Below, in pieces: positions 37,082 through 45,705 of a stretch of 64,000 nucleotides of DNA. Positions within the stretch are counted from its first letter, which is position 1; each line of letters opens with the position of its first letter. A program made the translations under genes and the position numbers. Source of the DNA: Erwinia sp. SLM-02 (lineage in GTDB: Bacteria; Pseudomonadota; Gammaproteobacteria; Enterobacterales; Enterobacteriaceae); assembly GCF_037450285.1 (NCBI RefSeq), contig NZ_JAQISN010000004.1, positions 371,278 through 435,277 on the forward strand, read 5' to 3'. Below the pieces are notes generated by a model. It was not told the origin of the DNA, ran no database searches, and saw only the letters and a list, made by a program, of their open reading frames with translations.

Positions 37082-38299
37082 ATGGCAGCGGAAAAATTAG
37101 CGGTAACGCGGGCAACGTTCGATGAAGTGATTTTGCCTGTTTATGCACCAGCGCAGTTCGTTCCGGTCAAGGGCAAAGGGAGCCGTATCTGGGACCAGGA
37201 GGGGAAAGAGTACGTTGATTTCTCCGGCGGTATTGCCGTAACGGCGCTGGGCCACTGCCATCCGGCGCTGGTCGAGGCACTCAAAACTCAGGGTGAAACT
37301 CTCTGGCACACCAGCAACGTTTTCACCAATGAGCCGGCCCTGCGCCTGGCCAGCAAGCTGATTGCTGCCACCTTCGCCGAGCGCGTGTTTTTTGCAAACT
37401 CCGGTGCCGAAGCTAACGAAGCCGCATTCAAGCTGGCTCGCTATTATGCGACCCAGCGCCACAGCCCGTTCAAAAGCAAGATCATCGCCTTCCATAACGC
37501 CTTCCACGGCCGCACCCTGTTTACCGTTTCCGTGGGCGGGCAGCCTAAGTACTCCGACGGCTTCGGTCCCAAGCCTGCCGATATCGTCCATGTGCCCTTT
37601 AACGACCTGGCGGCGGTCAAAGCGGTTATCGACGATCACACCTGCGCCATCGTGGTGGAGCCGATTCAGGGTGAAGGCGGCGTGACGCCGGCCACCCAGG
37701 AATTTATGCAGGGGCTGCGTCAGCTGTGCGATGAACATAATGCACTGCTGGTGCTGGACGAAGTGCAGAGCGGCATGGGCCGCAGTGGCAAACTGTTTGC
37801 TTATGAACACTACGGCGTGAAGCCGGATATCGTCACCACGGCGAAAGCACTCGGCGGCGGTTTTCCGGTCAGTGCGATGCTGACCACCAATGAGATTGCC
37901 TCGGTCATGGCCCCTGGCGTTCACGGTACTACCTACGGCGGGAACCCGCTGGCCTGTGCGGTGGCGGAAGCCGCGCTGGATATTATCAATACGCCAGCGG
38001 TGCTGGAGGGCGTCGCGCAGCGCCGTCAGCTGTTTGTTGATGCCCTGCAGGCGCTGGATGCAAAACTGGATTTGTTCAGCGAAATCCGCGGGATGGGCCT
38101 GCTGATCGGTGCCGCGCTGAAGCCGCAGCACGCTGGAAAAGCGCGTGACATCCTGAATGCCGCGGCGGCCGAAGGCGTCATGGTGCTGGTGGCCGGTACT
38201 GACGTAATGCGCTTTGCGCCGTCGCTGGTCATCGACACTGCGGATATCGCCGAAGGGATGAAGCGCTTTGCAGCGGCGGTGGAAAAAGTTATCGGCTAG
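37082..38299 (+). CDS. argD: Acetylornithine/succinyldiaminopimelate aminotransferase
   Basis: 405 residues (E. coli 406). PLP-dependent class III aminotransferase acting in arginine and, by family knowledge, lysine synthesis. The PLP lysine lies in T-A-K-A-L-G-G-G near residue 255; the G-G-I-A-V-T-A-L-G-H-C-H motif is near 44. The ATG at 37082 after GAGGTGATTG is preferred over a TTG one codon upstream. Its stop shares the four bases CTAG with the convergent yhfK stop. Confidence 0.96.
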   Translation: MAAEKLAVTRATFDEVILPVYAPAQFVPVKGKGSRIWDQEGKEYVDFSGGIAVTALGHCHPALVEALKTQGETLWHTSNVFTNEPALRLASKLIAATFAERVFFANSGAEANEAAFKLARYYATQRHSPFKSKIIAFHNAFHGRTLFTVSVGGQPKYSDGFGPKPADIVHVPFNDLAAVKAVIDDHTCAIVVEPIQGEGGVTPATQEFMQGLRQLCDEHNALLVLDEVQSGMGRSGKLFAYEHYGVKPDIVTTAKALGGGFPVSAMLTTNEIASVMAPGVHGTTYGGNPLACAVAEAALDIINTPAVLEGVAQRRQLFVDALQALDAKLDLFSEIRGMGLLIGAALKPQHAGKARDILNAAAAEGVMVLVAGTDVMRFAPSLVIDTADIAEGMKRFAAAVEKVIG

Positions 38300-40374
38300 G
38301 ACGTTTTGCGCAAACGGCGGGAAAGCCAGTGCCCCTGATGCGGTCGCTGGCTCCAGGCCAGTGACGAGATGGTGTGCATCGTACTGAGGTGGCCGAGAAT
38401 ACGTTTCACGTGCCGCTCCAGTATGGTGACCGGCCCCTGATGGAAATCCTCCGGCGCTTCCAGCACGTTGCTGTCGGAGCTGGGGCCGTCATATTCCAGG
38501 CGCTGCTGGCAGCGCTGCAGGGCGATTTCGCAGGATTGCAGATAGCGCTGTGCCAGCGATTCGGTCAGCATAGTGTGCTCCCGCGCCAGAATGGTCATCG
38601 CATTAATATGCTCGACGATAAACTGGCTGTGGGTCACCCACAGCTGCATATCCTTGAGGTAGCTGGCGTTAAAGTTAGGCTCCTGCATCGCCTGGTGCAG
38701 GGAATTAAACAGGGCGTTATGAGCCTGATTAACGCGCATGCGCTGCCACGCCAGCTTGACCGGATCCTGTTCCTGCCCCAGTAATAGCTGGAGTGCTTCC
38801 TGATAAGCACCCAGCGCATCGTGGGCATTCTGCCGCAGCAGTCCGCTCTGCCACTGTGGCCACAGCCAGATCATCCCACCGAAGGCAATCAGACAGCCAA
38901 TCAGCGTATCCATCAGGCGCGGTACAAGCAGCTGCGCGCCGTTCAGCGACAGCAGCTGCAGTGTAAATACCGTGGTGATGGTAAAGCCGATGGTGGCCCA
39001 GCCGTAGAACTTACGGATAAACAGGTTACCAATCAGCGTCAGGGCCAGCATCACCAGCAGCATCACCGATTCCGGCGCGTGCAGGCGTAGCATCACGGCC
39101 GCAATGACCAACCCGGCCAGCGTGCCCATGGCACGGTGCTGGATCCGCACTCGCGTGGCTCCGTAGCCGTTCAGACTGACGAACATCACCGTCATCAGGA
39201 TCCAGTAGGGTTTGGGCAGATTAAAAAACAGCGCCAGCGAGCTGGCAAAGGCCAGCATGATCCCGTAGCGCGACGCGCTGCGCAGGCCGGGTGATTTTAG
39301 CGACAGGTAGCTTTTCAGGGCCGGGATCAGCGGCAGGCGGCGCTGGCGATCCGCCATCAGATCGCGTCGATACAGCGGTCGCTGGGTGCGGAGCACGCGG
39401 GCGATACGGCTGAAGTGGTAATAACAGAAATTGCCCACCGGATTGTCTTTGTTCTGCCGGGATATTTTTTCCAGCGCCTGCAGCGGTTTGTCCATGGTGA
39501 AACGTTCAGGATAGCGATGATAGAGAATGTCATCGGCCAGCACCCGCAGCCTGGCGGCAATGGTCTGTGCGTTCCAGCGGATCACCGCCTCGGCGTGGCT
39601 TTGCTCCACCAGTTTCTGAACTTCTTCCGGCTGATGCAGGCTGACCGAAATATGCTCCTGCAGATCCAGCGCCACCTGAAATGCACGCGTCAGCCGCTGG
39701 TAGTGGTTATCCTGGCTGGCGGACAGCATATACATCTGCTGATAACAGGTATTAATCAGGTCAACCGCTTTTTGCTGGCGAGCCAGCAGCGGCGGAAGCG
39801 CGGTCTGCGGATCGGTCAGCCGGGTCAGCAGCGTATATTTTGCCTCGCAGTAGTCGGCCAGTTCGCGGTAGAGCAGGCTTAGCGTTTCCCGCATCGGCTG
39901 CTCTTTCCACAGCCGGAACCACAGCCAGTTGAACAGGCCGTACCAAATGGTGCCGAGAATATAGAGCAGCGGGGGCTGCCAGAGGGGGACTCTGCCGGCA
40001 AGGCTGAGGGTGAAAATGGCGGCAATTAACGAAGCGGGAAGCAGCCGACCGTGCAGCGGACTGATTTCCGCAGTGACGCCCAGCAACAGAGCCATCACCA
40101 GCATAATGATCGGCAACGGCACCCCTTTTTCGCCCGCATACAGGATCAGAAAGCTACAGAAGGCAAACAGGCTGCCACCAATAATCAGGCGTTTAAAAAA
40201 GCGTTTATGGGGGGTATCAAGACCGGCGTTGTTGCAGCAGGCGGGAACTAACGAGAAGAGTAAACCCTGTCTGAGATCGCCCAGCAGCCAGCCAATGGCT
40301 ATCGGCAGGCACAGCACCAACGTTTGCCGCAGTGCATAGTTGACTTCAGGGTGATAAATGATTCTCCGCCACAT
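38296..40374 (-). CDS. yhfK: FUSC-family inner-membrane protein YhfK
   Basis: 692 residues. Two blocks of membrane helices (roughly residues 10-150 and 380-510), each followed by a long helical cytosolic region. This is the duplicated layout of the FUSC/YccS family of putative efflux-type proteins. Strong similarity to E. coli YhfK, which has the same neighbours argD and crp. The start at 40374 (MWRRIIYHP) is conserved; the upstream ATG adds four residues. Function not established. Confidence 0.88.
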   Translation of the reverse strand: MWRRIIYHPEVNYALRQTLVLCLPIAIGWLLGDLRQGLLFSLVPACCNNAGLDTPHKRFFKRLIIGGSLFAFCSFLILYAGEKGVPLPIIMLVMALLLGVTAEISPLHGRLLPASLIAAIFTLSLAGRVPLWQPPLLYILGTIWYGLFNWLWFRLWKEQPMRETLSLLYRELADYCEAKYTLLTRLTDPQTALPPLLARQQKAVDLINTCYQQMYMLSASQDNHYQRLTRAFQVALDLQEHISVSLHQPEEVQKLVEQSHAEAVIRWNAQTIAARLRVLADDILYHRYPERFTMDKPLQALEKISRQNKDNPVGNFCYYHFSRIARVLRTQRPLYRRDLMADRQRRLPLIPALKSYLSLKSPGLRSASRYGIMLAFASSLALFFNLPKPYWILMTVMFVSLNGYGATRVRIQHRAMGTLAGLVIAAVMLRLHAPESVMLLVMLALTLIGNLFIRKFYGWATIGFTITTVFTLQLLSLNGAQLLVPRLMDTLIGCLIAFGGMIWLWPQWQSGLLRQNAHDALGAYQEALQLLLGQEQDPVKLAWQRMRVNQAHNALFNSLHQAMQEPNFNASYLKDMQLWVTHSQFIVEHINAMTILAREHTMLTESLAQRYLQSCEIALQRCQQRLEYDGPSSDSNVLEAPEDFHQGPVTILERHVKRILGHLSTMHTISSLAWSQRPHQGHWLSRRLRKTS

Positions 40375-40388
40375 GCCTAACACCACAT

Positions 40389-40418
40389 AAAAAAGGGCGC
40401 GACCAGGCTGTCGCGCCC
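40389..40418 (-). terminator. Terminator of crp
   Basis: A 9-bp perfect GC-rich stem GGGCGCGAC / GTCGCGCCC (40395-40418, loop CAGGCT) followed on the minus strand by a U-run (A-run 40389-40394). It lies 15 nt past the crp stop and just before yhfK, so yhfK depends on readthrough or its own promoter. Confidence 0.88.
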
Positions 40419-40433
40419 CAGAGTCAGAACCGC

Positions 40434-41066
40434 TTAGCGCGTACCGTAAACCACGATAGTTTTACCGTGCGCGGAAATCAGGTTTTGATCTTCCAGCATT
40501 TTCAAAATACGGCCCACGGTTTCACGAGAACAGCCCACGATCTGGCCGATCTCCTGACGGGTGATTTTGATCTGCATACCATCCGGGTGGGTCATGGCAT
40601 CTGGCTGTTTGGCCAGATTCAGCAGCGTTTGTGCAATACGCCCCGTCACATCCAGGAAGGCGAGGTTACCGACCTTCTCAGAGGTGACCTGCAGACGGCG
40701 TGCCATCTGCGAAGAAAGACGCATCAGAATGTCAGGGTTAACCTGAATCAGCTGACGGAATTTTTTATAAGAGATTTCAGCTACTTCACAGGCACTTTTT
40801 GCGCGCACCCACGCGCTACGTTCCTGGCCTTCTTCGAAAAGACCCAGTTCGCCAATGAAGTCGCCCTGATTGAGGTAGGAAAGAATCATTTCTTTGCCTT
40901 CTTCATCCTTGATCAGCACCGCTACTGCGCCTTTGACGATGTAGTAGAGGGTTTCTGCCTTTTCACCCTGATGAATCAGGGTGCTTTTGGATGGATATTT
41001 GTGAATATGGCAATGTGACAGGAACCATTCGAGTGTTGGGTCTGTTTGCGGTTTGCCGAGAACCAT
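40434..41066 (-). CDS. crp: cAMP receptor protein (CRP)
   Basis: 210 residues, essentially the E. coli protein. The cyclic nucleotide-binding beta barrel contains G-E-L-G-L-F-E-E and R-S-A-W-V near residues 72-86. The C-terminal helix-turn-helix runs about 169-191 with R-E-T-V-G-R-I-L. Global regulator of carbon use; a likely target, the ppiA/tsgA CRP site, is in this window. Ribosome site AGAGGATAA. Confidence 0.98.
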   Translation of the reverse strand: MVLGKPQTDPTLEWFLSHCHIHKYPSKSTLIHQGEKAETLYYIVKGAVAVLIKDEEGKEMILSYLNQGDFIGELGLFEEGQERSAWVRAKSACEVAEISYKKFRQLIQVNPDILMRLSSQMARRLQVTSEKVGNLAFLDVTGRIAQTLLNLAKQPDAMTHPDGMQIKITRQEIGQIVGCSRETVGRILKMLEDQNLISAHGKTIVVYGTR

Positions 41067-41614
41067 TCGCTGTTATCCTCTATTGTAATCGTGCCTAAAT
41101 ATACCCTTTTTATCACTCAGGTTGCAGAAATGTTAACTGCTTTTTGAAATATTTCGGGTAAACAGGGACGGAATTCCCTGTCAGGCGCTTCCCATAGGAA
41201 AATCAAACGGGCCATACCATTAAGAGTCTGGCTCATCCTGTTGTCCCGTTTTCACCATGCATTGCAATGCCAGAATATTAATACAGCACCGTTTGTAGCA
41301 CAGCTTGACCTGGCTGTCTCGTGTTGTCTCATGTTGTCTCGCTTCAGCAGGGTGCTAAAAGGCGGAGCGGCCTTTTCTGTTGCGGGTAAAGCGGTGTGCA
41401 GGCCTGCCGCGACCTCCCTGATTTGCCTCGTTGCCACGGGGATCACGGTCGATAAACAATCACGCTATGGCACGGTTCGTCACGGAGATGACGCTATTTT
41501 ATGCTTCTATCACGGTATCCGCGCTACCGGTGTCATGCCGTTCCCTGCTGACGGTGAAGGTCGCCATCGGATGGAGTCATGCTGGAAGCGCCTCTCACCG
41601 TTAAAGGAGTAACT
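41067..41614. other. Regulatory stretch between crp and the M20 amidohydrolase gene
   Basis: 548 bp with no well-supported gene. It contains the crp leader, an inverted repeat ACAGGGA-N6-TCCCTGT (41162-41181), and three TGTCTC hexamers 10 bp apart (41315-41340). A plus-strand open frame from an ATG at 41331 to 41612 would end 2 nt before the amidohydrolase start, but it lacks a ribosome site and resembles no protein I know. Confidence 0.5.
41315..41340. repeat. Three TGTCTC hexamers at exact 10-bp spacing
   Basis: TGTCTC begins at 41315, 41325 and 41335, the copies being joined by GTGT and ATGT. The period equals about one DNA helical turn, placing the three motifs on one face. Could be an operator or a chance short tandem repeat. 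Confidence 0.5.
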
Positions 41615-42793
41615 ATGAAATCTCAAATCGCGTCACTGATTCAGGAAATCACCCCACGAGTGCTGCAATGGCGTCGGCATATTCATCAAAATGCCGAGCT
41701 CTCCTTTCATGAGCAAAAGACGGCGGATTATGTTGCCGGTGAGCTCCAGCAGTTTGGCGTATTAACGCTCACCCGCCCTACGCCAAACAGCGTGCTGGCG
41801 GAGTTAAAAGGGGCGCGCCCCGGCCCCTGTATCGCGCTGCGTGCCGATATGGATGCCTTGCCGATCCACGAGCTGAACCAGGAGCCTTTTACCTCGCGCA
41901 ATGACGGGGTCATGCACGCCTGCGGTCATGATTCGCATACGGCCATGCTGATGGGCGCGGCCTGGGCGCTCTGCCAGCTGCAAAAACAGATTGCCGGGAC
42001 GGTGAAGTTTATTTTTCAACATGCGGAGGAGGTTCCGCCGGGCGGGGCGCAGGAGCTGGTCTCTCTGGGCGTGCTTGACGGAGTTTCGATGATTTTTGGC
42101 CTGCACGTGATGCCGGCATTTCCAACCGGTACGGTGAGTTACACCGAAGGTGTTTTCAGCGCGGCCAGTGATAATTTCGATCTGATCCTGCAGGGGAAAG
42201 GCTCGCATGCCGCTCTGCCACATACGGCGTGCGATCCCGTGGTGTTAGGGGCCGGGGTAGTCCAGGAGCTGCAGCAAATCGTTTCACGCAGGCTGGATCC
42301 TAACGAGGGCGCCGTGCTCAGTATCGCCAGTTTTATGGCCGACGGGGGCTACAACGTTATTCCGGATACGGCGCATCTCAGAGGCACGCTGCGCACGCTG
42401 AGTGAAAAAACGCGTACTGAAATCCCAAAAATGATGGAACAGATGCTCGGTGGTATGACCGCGGCGGTCGGGGCGAGCTATAAGCTGGACTGGACGAAGG
42501 GTTATACGCTGGGCTTCAATCATCCGGATGCCTGCCGCTTTGCCGCAAAAAATGTGGTCGATACGCTGGGAGCCGATGCGTTGAAAATCATGCCGCATCC
42601 GATGTTTGGCTGTGAAGACTTTTCAGCCTACCAGCAGGTGATCCCCGGATGCTTCCTGTTTATTGGCTCCGGAAACGAACAGAAAGGAACCTGCTGGAGT
42701 TTGCATAATCCGCACTTCCGCCTGGATGAAGACGTACTGCCAATCGGCGTGAAGCTGCACATTGGCTTTATCCACCAGCAGCTGATGTCATAG
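41615..42793 (+). CDS. M20D-family amidohydrolase (N-acyl amino acid/hippurate hydrolase-like)
   Basis: 392 residues. Metal-dependent amidohydrolase of peptidase family M20D, which removes acyl groups from N-acyl amino acids or related amides. Visible residues: A-D-M-D-A-L-P near 86, metal-binding C and H in H-A-C-G-H-D-S-H near 105, the E-E pair in H-A-E-E-V-P-P-G near 140, and C-E-D-F near the C-terminus. A dimerisation insert lies between. The start at 41615 follows AAAGGAG. No signal peptide, so cytosolic. It occupies the yhfA position next to crp in E. coli. Substrate unknown. Confidence 0.85.
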   Translation: MKSQIASLIQEITPRVLQWRRHIHQNAELSFHEQKTADYVAGELQQFGVLTLTRPTPNSVLAELKGARPGPCIALRADMDALPIHELNQEPFTSRNDGVMHACGHDSHTAMLMGAAWALCQLQKQIAGTVKFIFQHAEEVPPGGAQELVSLGVLDGVSMIFGLHVMPAFPTGTVSYTEGVFSAASDNFDLILQGKGSHAALPHTACDPVVLGAGVVQELQQIVSRRLDPNEGAVLSIASFMADGGYNVIPDTAHLRGTLRTLSEKTRTEIPKMMEQMLGGMTAAVGASYKLDWTKGYTLGFNHPDACRFAAKNVVDTLGADALKIMPHPMFGCEDFSAYQQVIPGCFLFIGSGNEQKGTCWSLHNPHFRLDEDVLPIGVKLHIGFIHQQLMS

Positions 42794-42810
42794 CTGCTTA
42801 TGTCACCGGA

Positions 42811-43680
42811 TTAGCTGATTTTTTTGCCTTCGATCAGGCGTTTGACCAGGGGGCCCATAATCAGCTCCATCGCCAGGCCCATTTTCCCGCCTGGCACGAC
42901 CAGGGTTTTAATATGGGAGATAAACGAGCCCTGAATCATGGTTAGCAGGTAGGGGAAATCGATATCTTCCAGCCCCTGGAAGTGGATCACCACAAAGCTT
43001 TCATCAAGCGACGGGATACCCCGCGCGGCAAAGGGGTTGGACGTGTCCACGGTCGGCACACGCTGGAAGTTCAGATGCGTTCGGGAGAACTGCGGCGTGA
43101 TGTAATTAATGTAATCCTCCATCGAGCGCACCACGGAATCCATCACCGCTTCACGCGAGTGGCCGCGCTCGCTGGTGTCACGCACCAGCTTCTGGATCCA
43201 CTCAAGGTTAACGATGGGCACTACGCCGACCAGCAGGTCGACGTTTTCCGCCACGTTGTTCTGTGGCGTCATCACGCCGCCGTGCAGCCCTTCATAAAAC
43301 AACACGTCGGTCGGCTCAGGCAATGGCTGCCAGGGCGTGAAGGTTCCCGGCACCTGATTCCACGGCACCGCTTCATCGTAGGTATGCAGATATTTGCGTG
43401 ACTGACCTTTTCCGGTACGGCCATACTCAATAAAGGTCTGCTCCAGTAGCCCGAAGTCATTTGCCTCCGGGCCGAAGTAGCTGATGTGCTTACCCATATC
43501 CCGCGACTTGCGGATGGCCATATCCATCTCCGGACGGGTGAACCGGTGGAAGCTGTCACCCTCGACCTCTGCCGCCCGCAGGTTAAGCTGCTGGAAAATT
43601 TTCCTGAAGGCGACGCTGGTGGTGGTGGTTCCTGCACCGCTGGAGCCGGTGACGGCGATAACCGGGTGTTTGGCTGACAT
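42811..43680 (-). CDS. prkB: Phosphoribulokinase-family protein PrkB (YhfB)
   Basis: 289 residues, the E. coli length and very similar. P-loop kinase fold with G-S-S-G-A-G-T-T near residues 11-18; a Thr stands where most P-loops have Lys, as in bacterial phosphoribulokinases. No other Calvin-cycle gene is nearby, so the true substrate is unknown. The start at 43680 (MSAKHPV) was preferred over the ATG three codons upstream. Downstream of yheU on the same strand; the stop is 17 bp from the convergent amidohydrolase stop. Confidence 0.92.
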   Translation of the reverse strand: MSAKHPVIAVTGSSGAGTTTTSVAFRKIFQQLNLRAAEVEGDSFHRFTRPEMDMAIRKSRDMGKHISYFGPEANDFGLLEQTFIEYGRTGKGQSRKYLHTYDEAVPWNQVPGTFTPWQPLPEPTDVLFYEGLHGGVMTPQNNVAENVDLLVGVVPIVNLEWIQKLVRDTSERGHSREAVMDSVVRSMEDYINYITPQFSRTHLNFQRVPTVDTSNPFAARGIPSLDESFVVIHFQGLEDIDFPYLLTMIQGSFISHIKTLVVPGGKMGLAMELIMGPLVKRLIEGKKIS

Positions 43681-43781
43681 GGTAAACAACTCCCTGAGAT
43701 ATGGTCGGACTGACGGATCATTCCTAACATGTTTACTGGTGAAAAGTCATCCTTGCTGCGTATCGGGCAGGAAAAATGCGA

Positions 43782-44000
43782 TCAGCCGTTAAACTGACCG
43801 CGCGGCATGATATTGACGGTTTCATGCAGTTCCGACCAGACCAGCACGGCCTCACCGTTGGCCAGCTGGCGGTGAACATCTTTTACTTTCTGCGCCAGCG
43901 ATCGCTCCTGCTCGCCGTAGTCGGTGCCCTCACGCAGAACGAAGGTTTCAATCAGGTTATCAAGGGTTTCAGGATCGAGTTCTTTCCAGGGAATAATCAT
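43782..44000 (-). CDS. yheU: UPF0270 protein YheU
   Basis: 72 residues, the family length. Small acidic cytosolic protein beginning M-I-I-P-W-K-E-L. The start at 44000 overlaps the yheT stop by one base (TGATG), so it is translated after YheT. No known function. Confidence 0.9.
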   Translation of the reverse strand: MIIPWKELDPETLDNLIETFVLREGTDYGEQERSLAQKVKDVHRQLANGEAVLVWSELHETVNIMPRGQFNG

Positions 44001-45016
44001 CAGGGTTCCAGCCAGGTTGAAAGCCATTGCGGTATACGCTGTTCCAGCCACATTTTCGGCTGGCGGAGCGTACCGCCTACAAAACCAACGTGTCCGCCGT
44101 AGCGGGTCAGCTGATACTCAATATTCGGTGGCAGCGTGGCCGGATCCGGGATCACTTCGGCGGTCATAAAGGGATCGTCCAGCGCATGAATGATTAACAG
44201 CGGCTTGCTGACGCCGGGCAGCAGCGGCAGTCCGCTACAGCGCCGATAGTAGTCCGTCGCATCGGCGAAGCCGTGCGCTCTGGCGGTAATCGCATCATCG
44301 AAGGCGCGGAGCTTTTTCAGTGCCCGCAGCTGCGGCAGTTCGACGGGCAGCGTGCCAGGCCAGGCCATCAGTTTGCGTGCGGCATTTTGTTTCAGCAGAT
44401 TAAGCAGGTAGCGCTGATAGACGCGGGAAAAGCCCTGTTCCAGCCGCTGGCTACAGGGTTCCAGCATCAGCGGGGCGGAAACGACCACGCCCGCGTCCAG
44501 CAGGCAGCGCTCTCCCTGCTGGCCCATCAGGCAGGCCAGCATATTGCCGCCAAGGGAGATGCCGACGGCGGCCGTGGGAACCTGGCCCCACTCATCACGC
44601 AGCCACTGCAGAAAATAGCTGGCGTCTCCGGTTTCTCCGGAGTGATAAATGCGATTCAGGCGGTTCGGCTCACCGCTGCAGCCGCGAAAATGCATCACCA
44701 CGCCCAGCCAGCAGCGATCTTTCCACGCCTGGAGCAGGCCGTGTGCGTAGGGGCTGTTGAAGCTGCCTTCCAGTCCATGAAACAGGACCACCCGGGGTTT
44801 ATGCCTTGCCTGCGCCGGGTCTTCGCTCCAGGCGAGGTCGACAAAATCGCTGTCCGGCAGCGTTAAGCGCTGCCAGTGAGGTTGCAAAGTAATGCGCCGG
44901 CGCACTAGCCGCGGCAGAATGGTTTGCAGGTGAGGATTACGCCCTCCCGGCAGGGGACGAAAAGATTTGTCATCCAGGTGACTGAAAATCATTGGGTCAG
45001 AGCTTGTAGGATCCAT
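44000..45016 (-). CDS. yheT: Alpha/beta-hydrolase YheT
   Basis: 338 residues (E. coli 340). AB-hydrolase 4 family. Nucleophile serine in G-I-S-L-G-G-N near residue 150, H-G-L-E-G-S oxyanion region near 80, and a late Asp (D-D-P-F) and His (G-G-H-V-G-F) completing the triad. Substrate unknown. The ATG at 45016 gives the family length; 44992 is an alternative. Coupled to yheU downstream. Confidence 0.88.
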   Translation of the reverse strand: MDPTSSDPMIFSHLDDKSFRPLPGGRNPHLQTILPRLVRRRITLQPHWQRLTLPDSDFVDLAWSEDPAQARHKPRVVLFHGLEGSFNSPYAHGLLQAWKDRCWLGVVMHFRGCSGEPNRLNRIYHSGETGDASYFLQWLRDEWGQVPTAAVGISLGGNMLACLMGQQGERCLLDAGVVVSAPLMLEPCSQRLEQGFSRVYQRYLLNLLKQNAARKLMAWPGTLPVELPQLRALKKLRAFDDAITARAHGFADATDYYRRCSGLPLLPGVSKPLLIIHALDDPFMTAEVIPDPATLPPNIEYQLTRYGGHVGFVGGTLRQPKMWLEQRIPQWLSTWLEP

Positions 45017-45075
45017 AACTCGCTGTTAGCTTCTTCGGGTTGTTTATTTCTTCAGGGGTGGGGAGCACCCGTTCT

Positions 45076-45678
45076 ATGGAACTGAGCCTGTTTCTGTCTA
45101 TGTTAGGTTTTCTCTGGGTCGCCGCTATAACGCCTGGCCCTAATAATATGTTACTCACCGCCTCCGGTGCCAACTTTGGTTTCTGGCGATCGCTGGCGCT
45201 GATGGTTGGCATAATGCTCGGCATGCAGATCATGCTGCTGATGGTCGCGTTTGGTATTGGCGGATTGATCCTTCTTTATCCCTCCCTGCATTTGCTGATG
45301 AAGATCGCCGGGAGTCTTTATCTGCTGTGGCTGGCGTGGAAAATCGGCACGGCGAAGTACGAGAAGCTGGAAACCGGTGACGGCCCGGCATCGCCAATGC
45401 CGTTCTGGCAGGGCGGCCTGCTGCAGCTGATTAACCCCAAGGCCTGGCTGATGGTGTTGGGTGCCGTAGCCAGCTTCAGCCTGGCCGGAGAAGCCTACTC
45501 TGGCTCGATCGTTGCCATCAGTATTGCGCTGGTGATAGTCAATCTGGCCTCAGGGGTGATCTGGCTGGGCTTCGGCACGCTGATCGGCCGCATCCTGCGC
45601 AGCCGCCGGGCATGGACGATTTTTAATGTGTTTATGGGCCTGCTGACCGCTGCCTGCGTGCTGCTGATCTGGCACTGA
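45076..45678 (+). CDS. LysE/RhtB-family amino acid exporter
   Basis: 200 residues with about six membrane helices. The N-terminal T-P-G-P-N-N signature near residue 21 identifies the RhtB/LysE efflux family; overall it resembles the cysteine/O-acetylserine exporter EamB more than RhtB, but substrate cannot be fixed. The ATG at 45076 is used, not the TTG frame opening at 45040. Divergent from yheT and convergent with the XpaC-like gene. First gene of the block absent from the E. coli yheT-yheS junction. Confidence 0.8.
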   Translation: MELSLFLSMLGFLWVAAITPGPNNMLLTASGANFGFWRSLALMVGIMLGMQIMLLMVAFGIGGLILLYPSLHLLMKIAGSLYLLWLAWKIGTAKYEKLETGDGPASPMPFWQGGLLQLINPKAWLMVLGAVASFSLAGEAYSGSIVAISIALVIVNLASGVIWLGFGTLIGRILRSRRAWTIFNVFMGLLTAACVLLIWH

Positions 45679-45684
45679 TATCCG

Positions 45685-45705
45685 GGGCGTGTTCAGCACA
45701 CGCCC
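45685..45705. terminator. Hairpin between the exporter and xpaC-like genes
   Basis: An 8-bp perfect stem GGGCGTGT / ACACGCCC with a 5-base loop between convergent stop codons. It lacks a long U-tract, so the terminator call is tentative. Confidence 0.5.

Noticed and set aside
37097..38131. 344-codon open frame opposite argD
   Set aside because: Antisense shadow of argD; no supporting signals.
41241..41612. Open frame upstream of the M20 amidohydrolase, ending 2 nt before its start
   Set aside because: Opens with TTG, has no ribosome site for that or for the ATG at 41331, and no recognisable domain. Kept only as a note in the gene-free stretch.
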